Shown: in pieces, positions 52,007 to 62,689 of the stretch
Position numbering within the stretch: the stretch's first letter is position 1
Layout of the letters: every line of letters begins with the position of its first letter
Source of the DNA: Aporrectodea caliginosa
Taxonomy: Eukaryota > Annelida > Clitellata > Crassiclitellata > Lumbricidae
NCBI GenBank assembly: GCA_020284085.1
Contig: JACEVL010000773.1
Coordinates: 350,001-414,000, forward strand
Direction of reading: 5' to 3'
Length of the DNA: 64,000 bases
The notes under the pieces: model-generated
Told to the model about the DNA's origin: nothing
What the model saw: only the letters and a program-made list of their open reading frames with translations
Databases searched by the model: none
Translations under genes and position numbers: made by a program

Positions 52007-54117
52007 CACTGGACAACAAATTTTAACTTTTTTTTTGCTGCCTAAAAAACTTTAGCTGTTCTATATAGATTTTGGCACGCTGAATCCAGTGGTGTTCTCA
52101 GAATTTTTGTATCACGTCAGGTTTTGAGAAAAATGGTTTGCAAGATTTTAAAAGAAATGCCCAGAAAGTTACTTAGTGCATAGATTTCACTGGACAACAA
52201 ATTTTAACTTTTCTTTGCTTCTAAAAAACTTTAGCTGTTCTATATAGATTTTGGCACGCTGAATCCAGTGGTGTTCTCGGAATATTTTTACCACGTAAGG
52301 TTTTTGAGAAAAATAGTTTGCAAGATTTTTAAAGAAATGCCCAGTTACTTTTAGTGCATAGATTTCACTGGACAACAAATTTTAACTTTTTTTGCTTCAT
52401 AAAAACTTTAGCTGTTCTATATAGATTTTGGCACGCTGAATCCAGTGGTGTTCTCAGAATTTTTGTATCACGTCAGGTTTTTGAGAAAAATGGTTTGCAA
52501 GATTTTAAAAGAAATGCCGAGAAATTTACTTAGTGCATAGATTTACAATGTACTGTTATTTACTTTTTGGACATTTTAAAACTGAACAACCGCTGATTTG
52601 CGTTTGTATTCAATATATACAAACGCAAAACAGCGGTTGTTCAGTTCTAAAATGTCCAAAAAGTAAATAACAGTACATATAAATCTATGCACTAAGTAAA
52701 TTTCTCGGCATTTCTTTTAAAATCTTGCAAACCATTTTTCTCAAAACCTGACGTGATACAAAAATTCTGAGAACACCACTGATTCAGCGTGCCAAAATCT
52801 ATATAGAACAGCTAAAGTTTGTTGGGAAGCAAAGAAAAGTTAAAATTTGTTGTCCAGTGAAATCTATGCACTAAGCTTTCTGGGCATTTCTTTAAAATCT
52901 TGCAAACCATTTTCTCAAAAACCTGACGTGATACAAAAATTCTGAGAACACCACTGGATTCAGCGATGCCAAAATCTATAAGAACAGCTAAAGTTTTTTA
53001 GGAAGCAAAAAAAGTTAAAATTTGTTGTCCAGTGAAATCTGCACTAAAAGTAAATTTCTGGGCATTTCTTTTAAAATCTTGCAAACTATTTTTCTCAAAA
53101 ACCTTACGTGTTAAAAATATTCCGAGAACACCACTGGATTCAGCGTGCCAAAATCTATATAGAACAGCTAAAGTTTTTTAGGAAGCAAAAAGTTAAAATT
53201 TGTTGTCCAGTGAAATCTATGCACTAAGTAACTTTCTGGGCATTTCTTTTTAAAATCTTGCAAACCATTTTTCTCAAAAACCTGACGTGATACAAAAAGT
53301 CTGAGAACACCACTGGATTCAGCGTGCCAAAATCTATATAGAACAGCTAAAGTTTTTAGGAAGCAAAAAAAGTTAAAATTTGTTGTCCAGTGAAATCTAT
53401 GCACTAAAAGTAAATTTCTGGGCATTTCTTTTAAAATCTTGCAAACTATTTTTCTCAAAAACCTTACGTGGTAAAAATATTCCGAGAACACCACTGGATT
53501 CAGCGTGCCAAAATCTATATAGAACAGCTAAAGTTTTTAGGAAGCAAAAAAAGTTAAAATTTGTTGTCCAGTGAAATCTATGCACTAAGTAACTTTCTGG
53601 GCATTTCTTTTAAAATCTTGCAAACCATTTTTCTCAAAAACCTGACGTGATACAAAAAGTCTGAGAACACCACTGGATTCAGCGTGCCAAAATCTATATA
53701 GAACAGCTAAAGTTTTTTAGGAAGCAAAAAAAGTTAAAATTTGTTGTCCAGTGAAATCTATGCACTAAAAGTAAATTTCTGGGCATTTCTTTTAAAATCT
53801 TGCAAACTATTTTTCTCAAAAACCTTACGTGGTAAAAATATTCCGAGAACATCACTGGATTCAGCGTGCCAAAATCTATATAGAACAGCTAAAGTTTTTA
53901 GGAAGCAAAGAAAAGTTAAAATTTGTTGTCCAGTGAAATCTATGCACTAAGTAACTTTCTGGGCATTTCTTTTAAAATCTTGCAAACCATTTTTCTCAAA
54001 AACCTGACGTGATACAAAAATTCTGAGAACACCACTGGATTCAGCGTGCCAAAATCTATATAGAACAGCTAAAGTTTTTTAGGCAGCAAAAAAAAAGTTA
54101 AAATTTGTTGTCCAGTG
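52007..54117. mobile_element. Foldback element with tandem-repeat arms, TSD TAA
   Basis: Both ends are the same inverted sequence, starting CACTGGACAACAAATTTTAA. The left arm has three ~180-bp units (52007-52187, 52188-52365, 52366-~52544). A central palindrome (52549-52677) follows. The right arm has eight inverted units ending at 52859, 53034, 53212, 53392, 53573, 53753, 53935 and 54117. The flanking TAA (52004-52006, 54118-54120) may be a 3-bp target duplication. Long inverted ends made of tandem repeats are the layout of foldback elements such as Drosophila FB and sea urchin TU. The CACTG ends with a 3-bp duplication also recall CACTA/EnSpm transposons. No transposase is encoded; frames of about 60-108 codons here are repeat artefacts. 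Confidence 0.9.
52549..52677. repeat. Central palindrome of the foldback element
   Basis: Arms of about 60 nt, containing TGTACTGTTATTTACTTTTT and CGCTGATTTGCGTTTGTAT on the left and their near-perfect inverse on the right, with a loop of under 10 nt around TTCAATA. Confidence 0.93.
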
Positions 54118-54529
54118 TAATTAAATACATGACAAATGCGCTAGTAGCAGCTCAGCTTAGTCGGATGATGTGGTAAATCTTTAATTTCTTCCTTAAGGTT
54201 TCGATAGAAAGTTCCGGAACTTTGACATTGTGAAACTCGAGTGACAATTATATGCTCACACAATCACTGATTCAACAAAGGTGTTAACTTTCAGAGTATA
54301 TTGCACAAATGTAAATATGCAGAAACAAATGTGTTAACTTTCTGTTGTGCTCTGCATTAGGACTGGTTATATTGCATCATTTCATTAGCTTCAGAAGCTT
54401 TTGACAGATGTGCAAATGTCGCTCCTGTGGTGAACAAGAAAGAAGTCTGATGTTATTAAGACACAGTATTCTATTGTTAAGGCAGTTGAAAGCACAGTAT
54501 CCTATTGTCTTTCTTATTTCCCCGGGCTG

Positions 54530-54610
54530 TCACGCTGAGAGCGCCTCTGAATAGCTAGTACTGTAAGAGGTGCTTTACAAATTCTCAGATACGATACGAT
54601 ATGATGGTGC
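54530..54610 (+). repeat. LINE/SINE 3' tail
   Basis: GCTGAGAGCGCCTCTGAATA, GAGGTGCTTTACAAATTCTC and a (GATAC)n run. 54120-54529 and 54611-55080 show no gene. Confidence 0.75.
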
Positions 54611-55454
54611 AGTATCTGATTATTCGTAAGCGCTCTCTGCTCCGTATGCCAAGAGGTTGAGCCTCCTGTAGTGTTTGCTGTGTAAGGACTTTCAATCCTT
54701 CAGACGTTGTGCTCGATGCTGTCATTTTGCTGGATGAGCTCTACTGATTTGTTGAAGGAGGGCAGTTTCAAACACCTTTGTATCGAGGAATAACATAGAA
54801 GAAACAGTTAGGGAGATCTGTCTGTAAATAATGGATCATGGGAAGTCGTAAGCTTCTCGCTCTGCTCTGCTTGACCTTAATAAAACAAAACTGGTTACGG
54901 TGTTCTTTATAACTTTTTATGTTCATAATCTATTAGGTGCTACCGTCACGCTAAGTGAAGGGCACCAGTTTATTCACGAGCACATTTGAACCTAGTCTTT
55001 CCGTGATGATGTGGAATTTGAAAAAGTTAAACTAGAACTTGTAAACAAGAATCTAACAACAGCAATAACAATTTATAATAATAATAATTTATATAGCGCC
55101 TTTATGATATCTCTCTCTCTGAAGTTCCTGTGAGCAGTTCTTCAAGAGACTGAGTCTGGAGTTCAAATCTCAGCCAGAAGAAAGAAGATGGTTTGAGATT
55201 TCTTATCCACCAGCGCCACAGCAATCTTCGTGAAAGATCCACCCAAACTGTTCGGTCTTTGAAAGTGTTTAGGCTTGGTGCAAATGGCATTTCTTTTTCT
55301 GGTAGATGGTTTCAATAATCCACTGTCCTCTGATTCAAAAAGAATTATAATGTCCAATCTCACCCTGTCACCGTAAAGTTTCAGGTAATTATTATTTTCG
55401 AAACGAAAATTCGAACGTTTAAAAATATACGGGGCAAGCAATCACTCCACGCCC

Positions 55455-55800
55455 GTCGTATTTTGATCTCACATCGGCTCTCTGAGGGGGTGTCAGGCTT
55501 CATGATGTGGTCCGGGCCACCACTGTTAACCTCAAGCTATAACTATACTGTTCCCAAGTATGTTGGGGCTTCGCCAGCAAGCAGGAAGGTGACTGTAAGT
55601 GCTGTGGACCCTCTACTTGGAATGACCTTTCCCCCCTCATTAAGGACTAAACAAAATAATGACTAGTTTTTCCTCGTTGGTCTCTCGTTCTTTAAAGACG
55701 TTTCTTTTCCCACGGGGTTTTCGTGCTGAGAGCGCTTCTGAATAGTTATTCTGAGAGAAGTGCTATATAAATCTTTAGATACAATACAATACAATACAAT
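55455..55800 (+). pseudogene. LINE ORF2 C-terminal remnant with 3' tail
   Basis: Frames read YNYTVPKYVGASPASRKVTV, then after a shift WND, then FPPSLRTKQ, then KTFLFPRGF. This order (VP...., S....WN.LPPSLR, KT.LF) is the usual C-terminus of several LINE reverse transcriptases. The tail GCTGAGAGCGCTTCTGAATA, AGTGCTATATAAAT and (ACAAT)n follows directly. This ties the widespread tail repeats in this window to a LINE family. Several frameshifts; dead copy. Confidence 0.65.
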
Positions 55801-55802
55801 AA

Positions 55803-55945
55803 GCTGGTACGCTAGCTTAGGCTTCCTACCCAAATCTTTCCATACTCCTGAGGAACTCCGTAAAAAAGCCGACCAAAACCTTTTTAGAAACATCTGGGAC
55901 TATTATTACGGTAATAATAGTCCCAGGAAACATCTTAAATAATCC
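55803..55945 (+). pseudogene. Possible LINE-derived coding fragment
   Basis: Open stretch reading SWYASLGFLPKSFHTPEELR and KKADQNLFRNIWDYYY, directly after the (ACAAT)n tail. I do not recognise it with confidence. The final part is the 33-bp palindrome at 55894-55926. 55960-56690 holds no gene I can support; GTCAGACC-type and (CTTA)n motifs only. Confidence 0.3.
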
Positions 55946-56697
55946 TTGACATAGGCCTAATCTTCCACTGCATACTTCCCTCTGTTCTGGTCACGATATG
56001 CGACCACGCTCACACAACCGTGTTCTCTATATTTGATTCCCTCACCAGGTGCGGTTTCCTGGCTAGGATGCTGTACAGCTAGGCTACTGTGTTTTTAGTT
56101 AACTTTCTAACTAAATTTTCTTCTACTAGTTGATAACTTTGTATGTAAAGCGCCGTGCTCTTAATAAATAAGCACACTTACTTACTTTACTTACTTTGCC
56201 TGGGCTCGCTTACTTACTTATCTTAAGTAGGTCATAAAATGCTGATTTTAATATGACTCGACCTATATATTCTGACCTCAGCTTAGCTTTGTGTTTATGT
56301 AAATATCTTCTTCTGTTGGGGGACAATCGCACGGACATTCCGAGGGCATTCAGGGCGCGTGTTCTGTCAAAATCGTCATCCATTAAAATAATATTAATAG
56401 CTTGAAGAAGGACTATCACCAAATCTCGGATTTCCGACGTATTTTGACTGAGTTATTTTTGAGCAGCGAGTCAAAATCGCCGAGAGCGTAATGTGTGACA
56501 ATGCCTGGCATCTGACCAGGTACTCGGTTTTTGAATGCTACACATTGATCAGATCAGGTTAAGGGACGATGTGGGTTATTGTAAGGTGCGTTTTTATATG
56601 TCGTTCTGTTTGGTTTTTCGTAGGAATTCCGGTATTTGTGTCCAGCCACCGCCAGTGCAGATAATCCGTCCGTCCGTCATCCTATTTGTTGCCCCTC

Positions 56698-56704
56698 CTC
56701 TCTC

Positions 56705-56763
<59 letters not shown>

Positions 56764-56767
56764 CTCT

Positions 56768-56798
<31 letters not shown>

Positions 56799-56835
56799 GT
56801 CTCTCTCTCTGCCTCTCTCTCTTCTCTCTCACTCA
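56698..56835. repeat. (CT)n microsatellite
   Basis: Long CTCTCT run with TGTCTC interruptions; L/S-rich frames are artefacts. Confidence 0.95.
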
Positions 56836-57324
56836 TCAATCCTGTCTCCCTTTCGAGGATCATTGATAGATAGCTTGGCAGTGCAATAAAGTCAAATGCA
56901 CTTGACACATGGGCTAATATACTATTTGAAGGAGAGGGTGATTGAGGACGGGGTGGGGGATACTTTCCCCACCATAGGTCAGACAATGCTCTGGATAGGG
57001 TCAGTATTTCAGCCAAACATTTAACACTGGTCCACAGGATGTCTTCCCACTGCATCTAATACAATACAATGCAATGCGATAAAAATCATATTTCCTTATT
57101 TACCATTTTCCTGCATTTACATTACCATTCCACAGTACAACGCATAGCCTGATAATAGATTACAAACGTCTGAAGGATTAGTGTAATACTGCAAGAAAAA
57201 TTAAATTAATAGTTAAAGTATTTAATAACATTTAAAAATCAATAATGAAAGTTAATATGATGTTGTTGTTAAACCTGCATTCTGAACTAGATCTGTTTTA
57301 TGTAAACATGCACATTTTTCTATA

Positions 57325-57800
57325 GCGACCATATATGGCCTCGACCCTGTTAATTTTTCAATGGATTGAAATCGGGTGAGATCCTTTTACCACCACTGCC
57401 CCTTTCAATGGGCACCACCACTTTAACCCTTTAACGAGGCCCTATGGTTTCTCATACATCTTAGTACCGTGCATTAAAGGGTTAAGAGTCGACCGTAGCG
57501 ACCGTCCCAACCATGGTTATTTTTCAATGAATTGATCTGATGAGATTTTAGCAACCAATGCCCATTTGCACCTCTGAATAGTTCCCTTGAAGAGGCGCTA
57601 TACAAATTCTTGCAATGAATGAATGAATTTGAATGGGTTGCCATGCCATTTACGGTCGCAGTGCATGAGCCATGCTAGAGCAGCTGTATCCCCTCGACCT
57701 TGCTAATATTTAAATGAATTGTTTGGGGTAGATCCTTTACCAGCGCTGTGCGTTTGGATGGGTGCCACACCCTTTAAGGTCCCCATGTATGGACCTTGCT
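57325..57800. repeat. Degenerate ~150-bp tandem repeat, three copies
   Basis: Copies near 57325-57420, 57488-57570 and 57640-57790 share GACC.TG.TAATTTTTCAATG, GATTTTACCA-like and GGGTGCCACCACTTTA-type blocks. A hairpin CCCTTTAAC...TTAAAGGG (57425-57485) and a GCGCTATACAAAT tail (57570-57620) lie between. 56840-57320 has no gene. Confidence 0.6.
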
Positions 57801-57894
57801 AGCCCAAGATTCAAAGTGGTAGGCGAACCTCACTGAGTGCACAGAGATGCATGGGATATATGCTCTAACCAGTGATCTGCCAGTGATCTGTATT

Positions 57895-57925
57895 GTATTG
57901 TATTGTATTGTATTGTATTGTTGTG
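57895..57925. repeat. (TGTAT)n pentamer run
   Basis: Six TATTG units. 57930-58435 contains no recognised exon. Confidence 0.85.
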
Positions 57926-58434
57926 TCACTGACTCTCTCAGAATTCACATGTGCCAGTGAATCAGTGTTTTGTGCTTGTACCGCATTGCACCAATGTTCC
58001 CGTGACCAATTTGTTCCCAAAGGCACAAAGGCCCCTCTGGTTTCAGTGTGCTTGGCCCCTAGGACAGAATTTATTGTACGTCAATACACAAATATTCTAA
58101 ATGGCAAGGCACCCAAAATGGCCGCACTGTAAATTTGATAACTCTACATTCTTCTGTGCTCTGAGCACGCAACCAGACTGTCTGCGCACACAAAGTACTT
58201 GACTTTGAACTGTTGAGTTTAGTTATGTGACAACACTGGTTTCAAGTGGTCTCACCAATGTCACCATGGCCACTGTTAATGTGCGTTTCCTATTTAGTAA
58301 TGTCACTGTTCTTGTTTCAGCAGGGCTGTTGTTATTGACTACTTCAGCTGCAGTAGAGTGGTTCTTTGTGAGGCCTGGTCTCTGGTTTTTCTGTGGTCCA
58401 GCTTGCATCAGGAGATCTGTCCAGGGGCTCTACT

Positions 58435-58560
<126 letters not shown>

Positions 58561-59395
58561 CATATTTATGTATATATATGTGTGTTCATATATTCATGTA
58601 TATAATTATGAATATATATATCGTTATATATATATATAAAATTTATGGTTATGGTTATGCATATATGTTTATATGCATTTGAGTGTCAGTATTTAATGTA
58701 TGTCATAATGAGCAATAAACTATTTGCGTGTTGTACATAATATCCATGCAAATGTTCATCGTTATCTAAAACGCAAAGTTTATCGACTAATTTACTGTGC
58801 AAATAATTTAGCTCACTTATCGCAGTTTTTCTGTATCTTATGTTTCCTTGCAATGGAATTTTATTGTGTATGAAATAGAAAATTAAACACTAAATAAAGC
58901 ATGGTGGTGGTAGTAGTGGTAGTATTAGTAGTGGTAGTAGCACTACTAATACTTATATTAATAATAGTAAATAATAATAATGATAATAATAATAATAGTA
59001 ATTCGCTTTCACTCAGATTTTTCTTACCATTGGGACATAAATATAAAGCACAGTTTTTAATATGATTATTTAATAAGACAATGTTAACAATTTTGCTAAT
59101 ATACGACCCCATCCATTTAAGATCCATTGTTCTATGAGTAAAGTTATAAGTAGCATTAATTCGTATAGTAATTTAATATGCAATAGCTAGAAACAACAGA
59201 CCTACTTACACATTGTGTTTTGACAGCAGCAAAGAGAGGCAAACTGCGGGGCCTATTATCTCTCCACTGCAATTTAAATATCCTTTCGGTTTTCCTCAGA
59301 GTCAAACAAGGAGGGGAGGGCTGGCTAAGTAGCCACCAGTATAGGGTCAATTATCTGAAAATATGATTAGCTACTGTTTCGAGTATTTGGGATAA

Positions 59396-59510
59396 GTGTG
59401 TGTATGTGTGCGTGCGTGTGTGTGTCGGTGTGCATGTATGTGTGTGTGTTTGTGCTTGTGCATGTATGTGCATAAGTATGTTAGTGTGCTTGTGTTTGTG
59501 TATGGGCATG

Positions 59511-59560
<50 letters not shown>
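59396..59560. repeat. (GT)n microsatellite
   Basis: Imperfect GT array. 59561-60640 shows no exon; 60195-60260 carries the GCGCTCTTGAATAAACTGGT repeat motif. Confidence 0.93.
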
Positions 59561-59561
<1 letters not shown>

Positions 59562-60639
59562 TAGGCTTGTCTAGCTTCTAGCCTCTGTACCAGGATAGTG
59601 TCTCCTAATACAAGCCGGCTTCTCACTCTGTACAAACAAAACAGTATACCAGGAAGTAAGAAGGCTAATAATTAGGGTAGGCCTGATAGATAGTCCAGCC
59701 TTAGACCATTGGGTCATTTGCATGTAGGCCTATATGCTGTAGGCTCACTGGCTGGCTGGCCTATCTAGGTCGAAATGTTTCCTAGTTTTGCCATATTGCT
59801 ATTCTTTTGAGAGTCTGTTTGCTCTATCAAACTGGTTTTATATCAAACTGGTCTGGTTTAGTTGCTGAGCGTTGAAGGGAGCATTTTATCTGTGGAGTTG
59901 GCTGGCTTTGGAGAGCTGGAATTATTCAGCGAAGGTACTTTTCAATGTCTTATCATTCGATGACTTTACACCAGGAAATAGAACGTAATCGGAACTGGAG
60001 AAATAGTAGTTTTAGACAGGGGTGTCAGAGGCCTGCGGGTCATTTCTGACCCGTCTGTGTTAAGACAACTCGTTGCCTTGTATTCTGTTCTGTATTCTGA
60101 TATCCCATGCGAGGGATAAACTTATGCCCCTCTAACCCTCCGGACTTGGACCTCCTTCAGAATACCCTTTGGACAACCACTCTGACTTGACACAGCGCTC
60201 TTGAATAAACTGGTGCCCTGCGCTTAGCTATCGAGTAGCGCTTTAGAAGTTTGGAGATTACGATTACGGTGTGAATGAGTTAAAGTGCCATGTGTTGGAT
60301 ACGTTCATGGTAAGGGGTACTCCCGTAGCGGTGTTCTTCAGAAGGTGGTCTTGTGGGGGTACATCATGATGGTGACCCAGCGGTGTCATTCAGTGATGTC
60401 CACCAGCTTCTTTATCTCTATTGAAACCGTTCTTTTCGATCCTAGTTTTTTGTCCTCAGGTGGGGAGTGCCACTGATGAGTCTATCGTGAATAGGAGCTA
60501 TATAAATTACAATTACAATTAGTTAATGCCTGGTCCATTAGACACTATGGCCACAGAAGTCTTAATTAATAATGTTGCTGCACGTCATCTTTGTTGTCAC
60601 GATCTTGTGTGTGTCGTGATAATGTTCATATCCTGTAAT

Positions 60640-61410
60640 GAGAATATTGACTTGATTATGGATTGGTTTTGATGTGCCATCGGTTGATGCCTTGTGCATT
60701 AGACACCGCGCTATAGAAGTTATACGTTACAAGTAGATTTTACACTACAGATATTGGAGGATTGTTCTGGATGGATGGCCTGACATAGGAGGAAGTAAAA
60801 CGTGGTGAAGAGTTGACGTGCACTGCAGTCAGACAACTCGGATATAAGACTTCACGAGTCTGATAGAATTACGGGTTTTGTGTTACCAAGGCTTTGTCAC
60901 CATTTCAGTGTGTGGTCGCTATCGTTACAAGCATTGTTTCTGTGCTACAGTTAGATTACATGTAAATTGTAATTTGTAACTTCTATTACGCCAGTGTCTA
61001 ATGCACAAGGCATTGACCGATTGTGTGCCAAAACTAAGCTGTAATGAGGTCGATATCCAGATCAAGAGTCTAAGTGTTAAGATATAGAATCTGCACTTCC
61101 ACTGTTGATGTTGTGCTGACTGATACAATTGTACTTGAACAGATCACTTGAGTTTTACTACCTAGTAATTAATCAGTTTGTTATAGTCGACATTTGTATG
61201 TATGTATGTACGTGCATGTATGTATTGGTAGTTTAATAATAATATCTTTTGTAATACGCGACTATTCTTAACTGGGCCTGTAACGCTGAGAGCCTTGCCT
61301 GAGATAGTTGCTGTGTTGGGTCCCTGAGCAAGTCCTTCACTCACAGTTGCTCAGCACCATCGATGTTCTGTCTTGCGAGCACTTTTGAACTTTGGAAGGA
61401 GAGTACAGTA
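60640..61410. repeat. SINE fragments upstream of the SYK-like exon
   Basis: 60650-60740 (+) is a GTGCCATCGGTTGATGCC ... GCGCTATAGAAGTTAT copy. 60970-61080 is a reversed copy (ACTTCTATTACGCCAGTGTC). 61315-61410 is the 3' part of SINE family A (AGCAAGTCCTTCACTCACAG, CAGCACCATCGATG). Confidence 0.65.
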
Positions 61411-61634
61411 TTTTGGATTATTTTATAAACTTTTTGATTACTTAAAGTTTTTTTTTCCAGGATTGGATGTTGTGGTGACTTTTTAAGAAATGGATTTTGG
61501 CTTAGAATTGGAGCCAAAGTTCACATTTCTAGAGTTTGATGCAGTGGTAGAGTTTAGTGTCATAGTTGAGTGTTTTATAATTGGACGTTGGGTTAAAGTT
61601 GGATAATTAAAAAACTTTTCTATTTCTTTTGTAG

Positions 61635-61768
61635 AATTTTCGACTGATTATCGAGCGAGAAGTTTAACATATGTGTTTGGACGGGGCGGACAGAACTACT
61701 GTGTCAGAAATCTGATGTTGAAAGCTGTGACTAACTAGAATATTAGAACTTGGATTGGTAGACAAGAA
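61635..61768 (+). promoter_or_regulatory. 5' UTR of SYK-like exon with two short upstream ORFs
   Basis: The acceptor TTTCTTTTGTAG ends at 61634. An upstream ATG in ATATGTGTTTGG opens a 14-codon ORF. Its stop overlaps the start of a second, 7-codon ORF as TGATG. Both end before the main ATG at 61769. Confidence 0.55.
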
Positions 61769-61941
61769 ATGGCGGTGGAAGGTACTCGTGCGAGCGCTGT
61801 TCCCTACTTCTATGGACGGATTTCCAGGGATGAGGCGGAAACTATTTTGTCAAGTCACGGTTGCAAGGAAGGACTCTATCTTCTGCGGGAAAACGTTTCC
61901 ACGGCTGGAAATTACGCGCTGTCCATATGTCACCACAATAG
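61769..61941 (+). CDS. SYK: SYK/ZAP-70/Shark-like tyrosine kinase, first coding exon (N-SH2), partial
   Basis: The exon encodes 57 codons plus two bases. It starts MAVEGTRASAVPYFYGRISR and continues DEAETILSSHGCKEGLYLLR, then ENVSTAGNYALSICHHN, where the donor AG|GTAAAC (from 61942) cuts. This is the first half of an SH2 domain: the Y(F)YGRISR..AE entry, the LYLLRE strand with the phosphotyrosine-binding arginine, and the G.YALS strand. GLYLLR and the very N-terminal position match SYK and ZAP-70 (SYK: GLYLLRQ), where a tandem SH2 pair binds phosphorylated ITAMs ahead of a kinase domain. The remaining SH2, linker and kinase exons must lie beyond 64000. Invertebrate Shark kinases (SH2-ankyrin-SH2-kinase) cannot be excluded. 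The start has G at -3 and G at +4. Confidence 0.85.
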
Positions 61942-62099
61942 GTAAACGATGAAAGTGCCTTAGTACAATGTAATTGTACCTGTGCGTTTTTATGCTTGTC
62001 TGTTTGTATGTATGTATTTATGTATATATGTATTTATGTATGCATGTATGTATGTATGTTTGTATATATATGTATGTATGTTTGTATGTATGTTTTTAT

Positions 62100-62340
62100 G
62101 CAAGGTCAGAATGGATGTGAGATCGATTCCCGCTACCTCCAAAGGTCCACGCAGCCTTCCTTTCTCTAGGTGGCATTGGTAAAAACCGTAAAAAATTAAC
62201 AGTTGGACATGATTGGTGCCTGGCATAGCTGCCAAAAACAGTTAAATTCGACTCCTGTAATAACTGGGATCGTCCTTTCATACTATGATTGTAATCATAC
62301 TGCTTTCATGTCAGTTTGAATCAATAAACAAAGATAAAAA
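62100..62340 (+). repeat. SINE family V copy 3
   Basis: GAGATCGATTCCCGCTACCT (B-box-like), CCACGCAGCCTTCC, TAGGTGGCATTGGTAAAA, GTTAAATTCGACTCCTGTAA, then CAGTTTGAATCAATAAA and an A-rich tail. The only copy with a visible tRNA-like head. (TGTA)n runs flank it at 61995-62100 and 62345-62460. Confidence 0.75.
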
Positions 62341-62689
62341 AAATGTATGTATGTATATATGCATGTATACATGCCTGTATGTATGTTTTATGTATGTATG
62401 CATGTGCCTATGTGTGTATGTATTTTTGTATCTATATAATCATGTGTCTACATAATTTATCTATGCATGTATCAAACATTGGAGGATTGTCCCAGAGGGA
62501 TGGTCCGAGATAAGAGATGTGCACCATAGTCCGAGACTCTGATATAAGATCTCATGAGTCTTGTGTGTGATAGAATTTTCGGTTTTGTGTCACCAGGCAA
62601 AGCTTTAGTTGAGTGGAAGACAGCTTTGGTCTACGTTAATTAATTAGTTTAGTAGTAATCACACAGGTTGATCTTGAATTACTTAATGT

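Noticed and set aside
53168..53950. Repeated frames such as LFRSEKLKF or VHRFHWTTNFNF
   Set aside because: They recur with each ~180-bp foldback unit and break wherever the unit has an indel.
56594..57055. 153-codon minus frame
   Set aside because: Half of it is the (CT)n microsatellite read as R/E; the rest has no domain.
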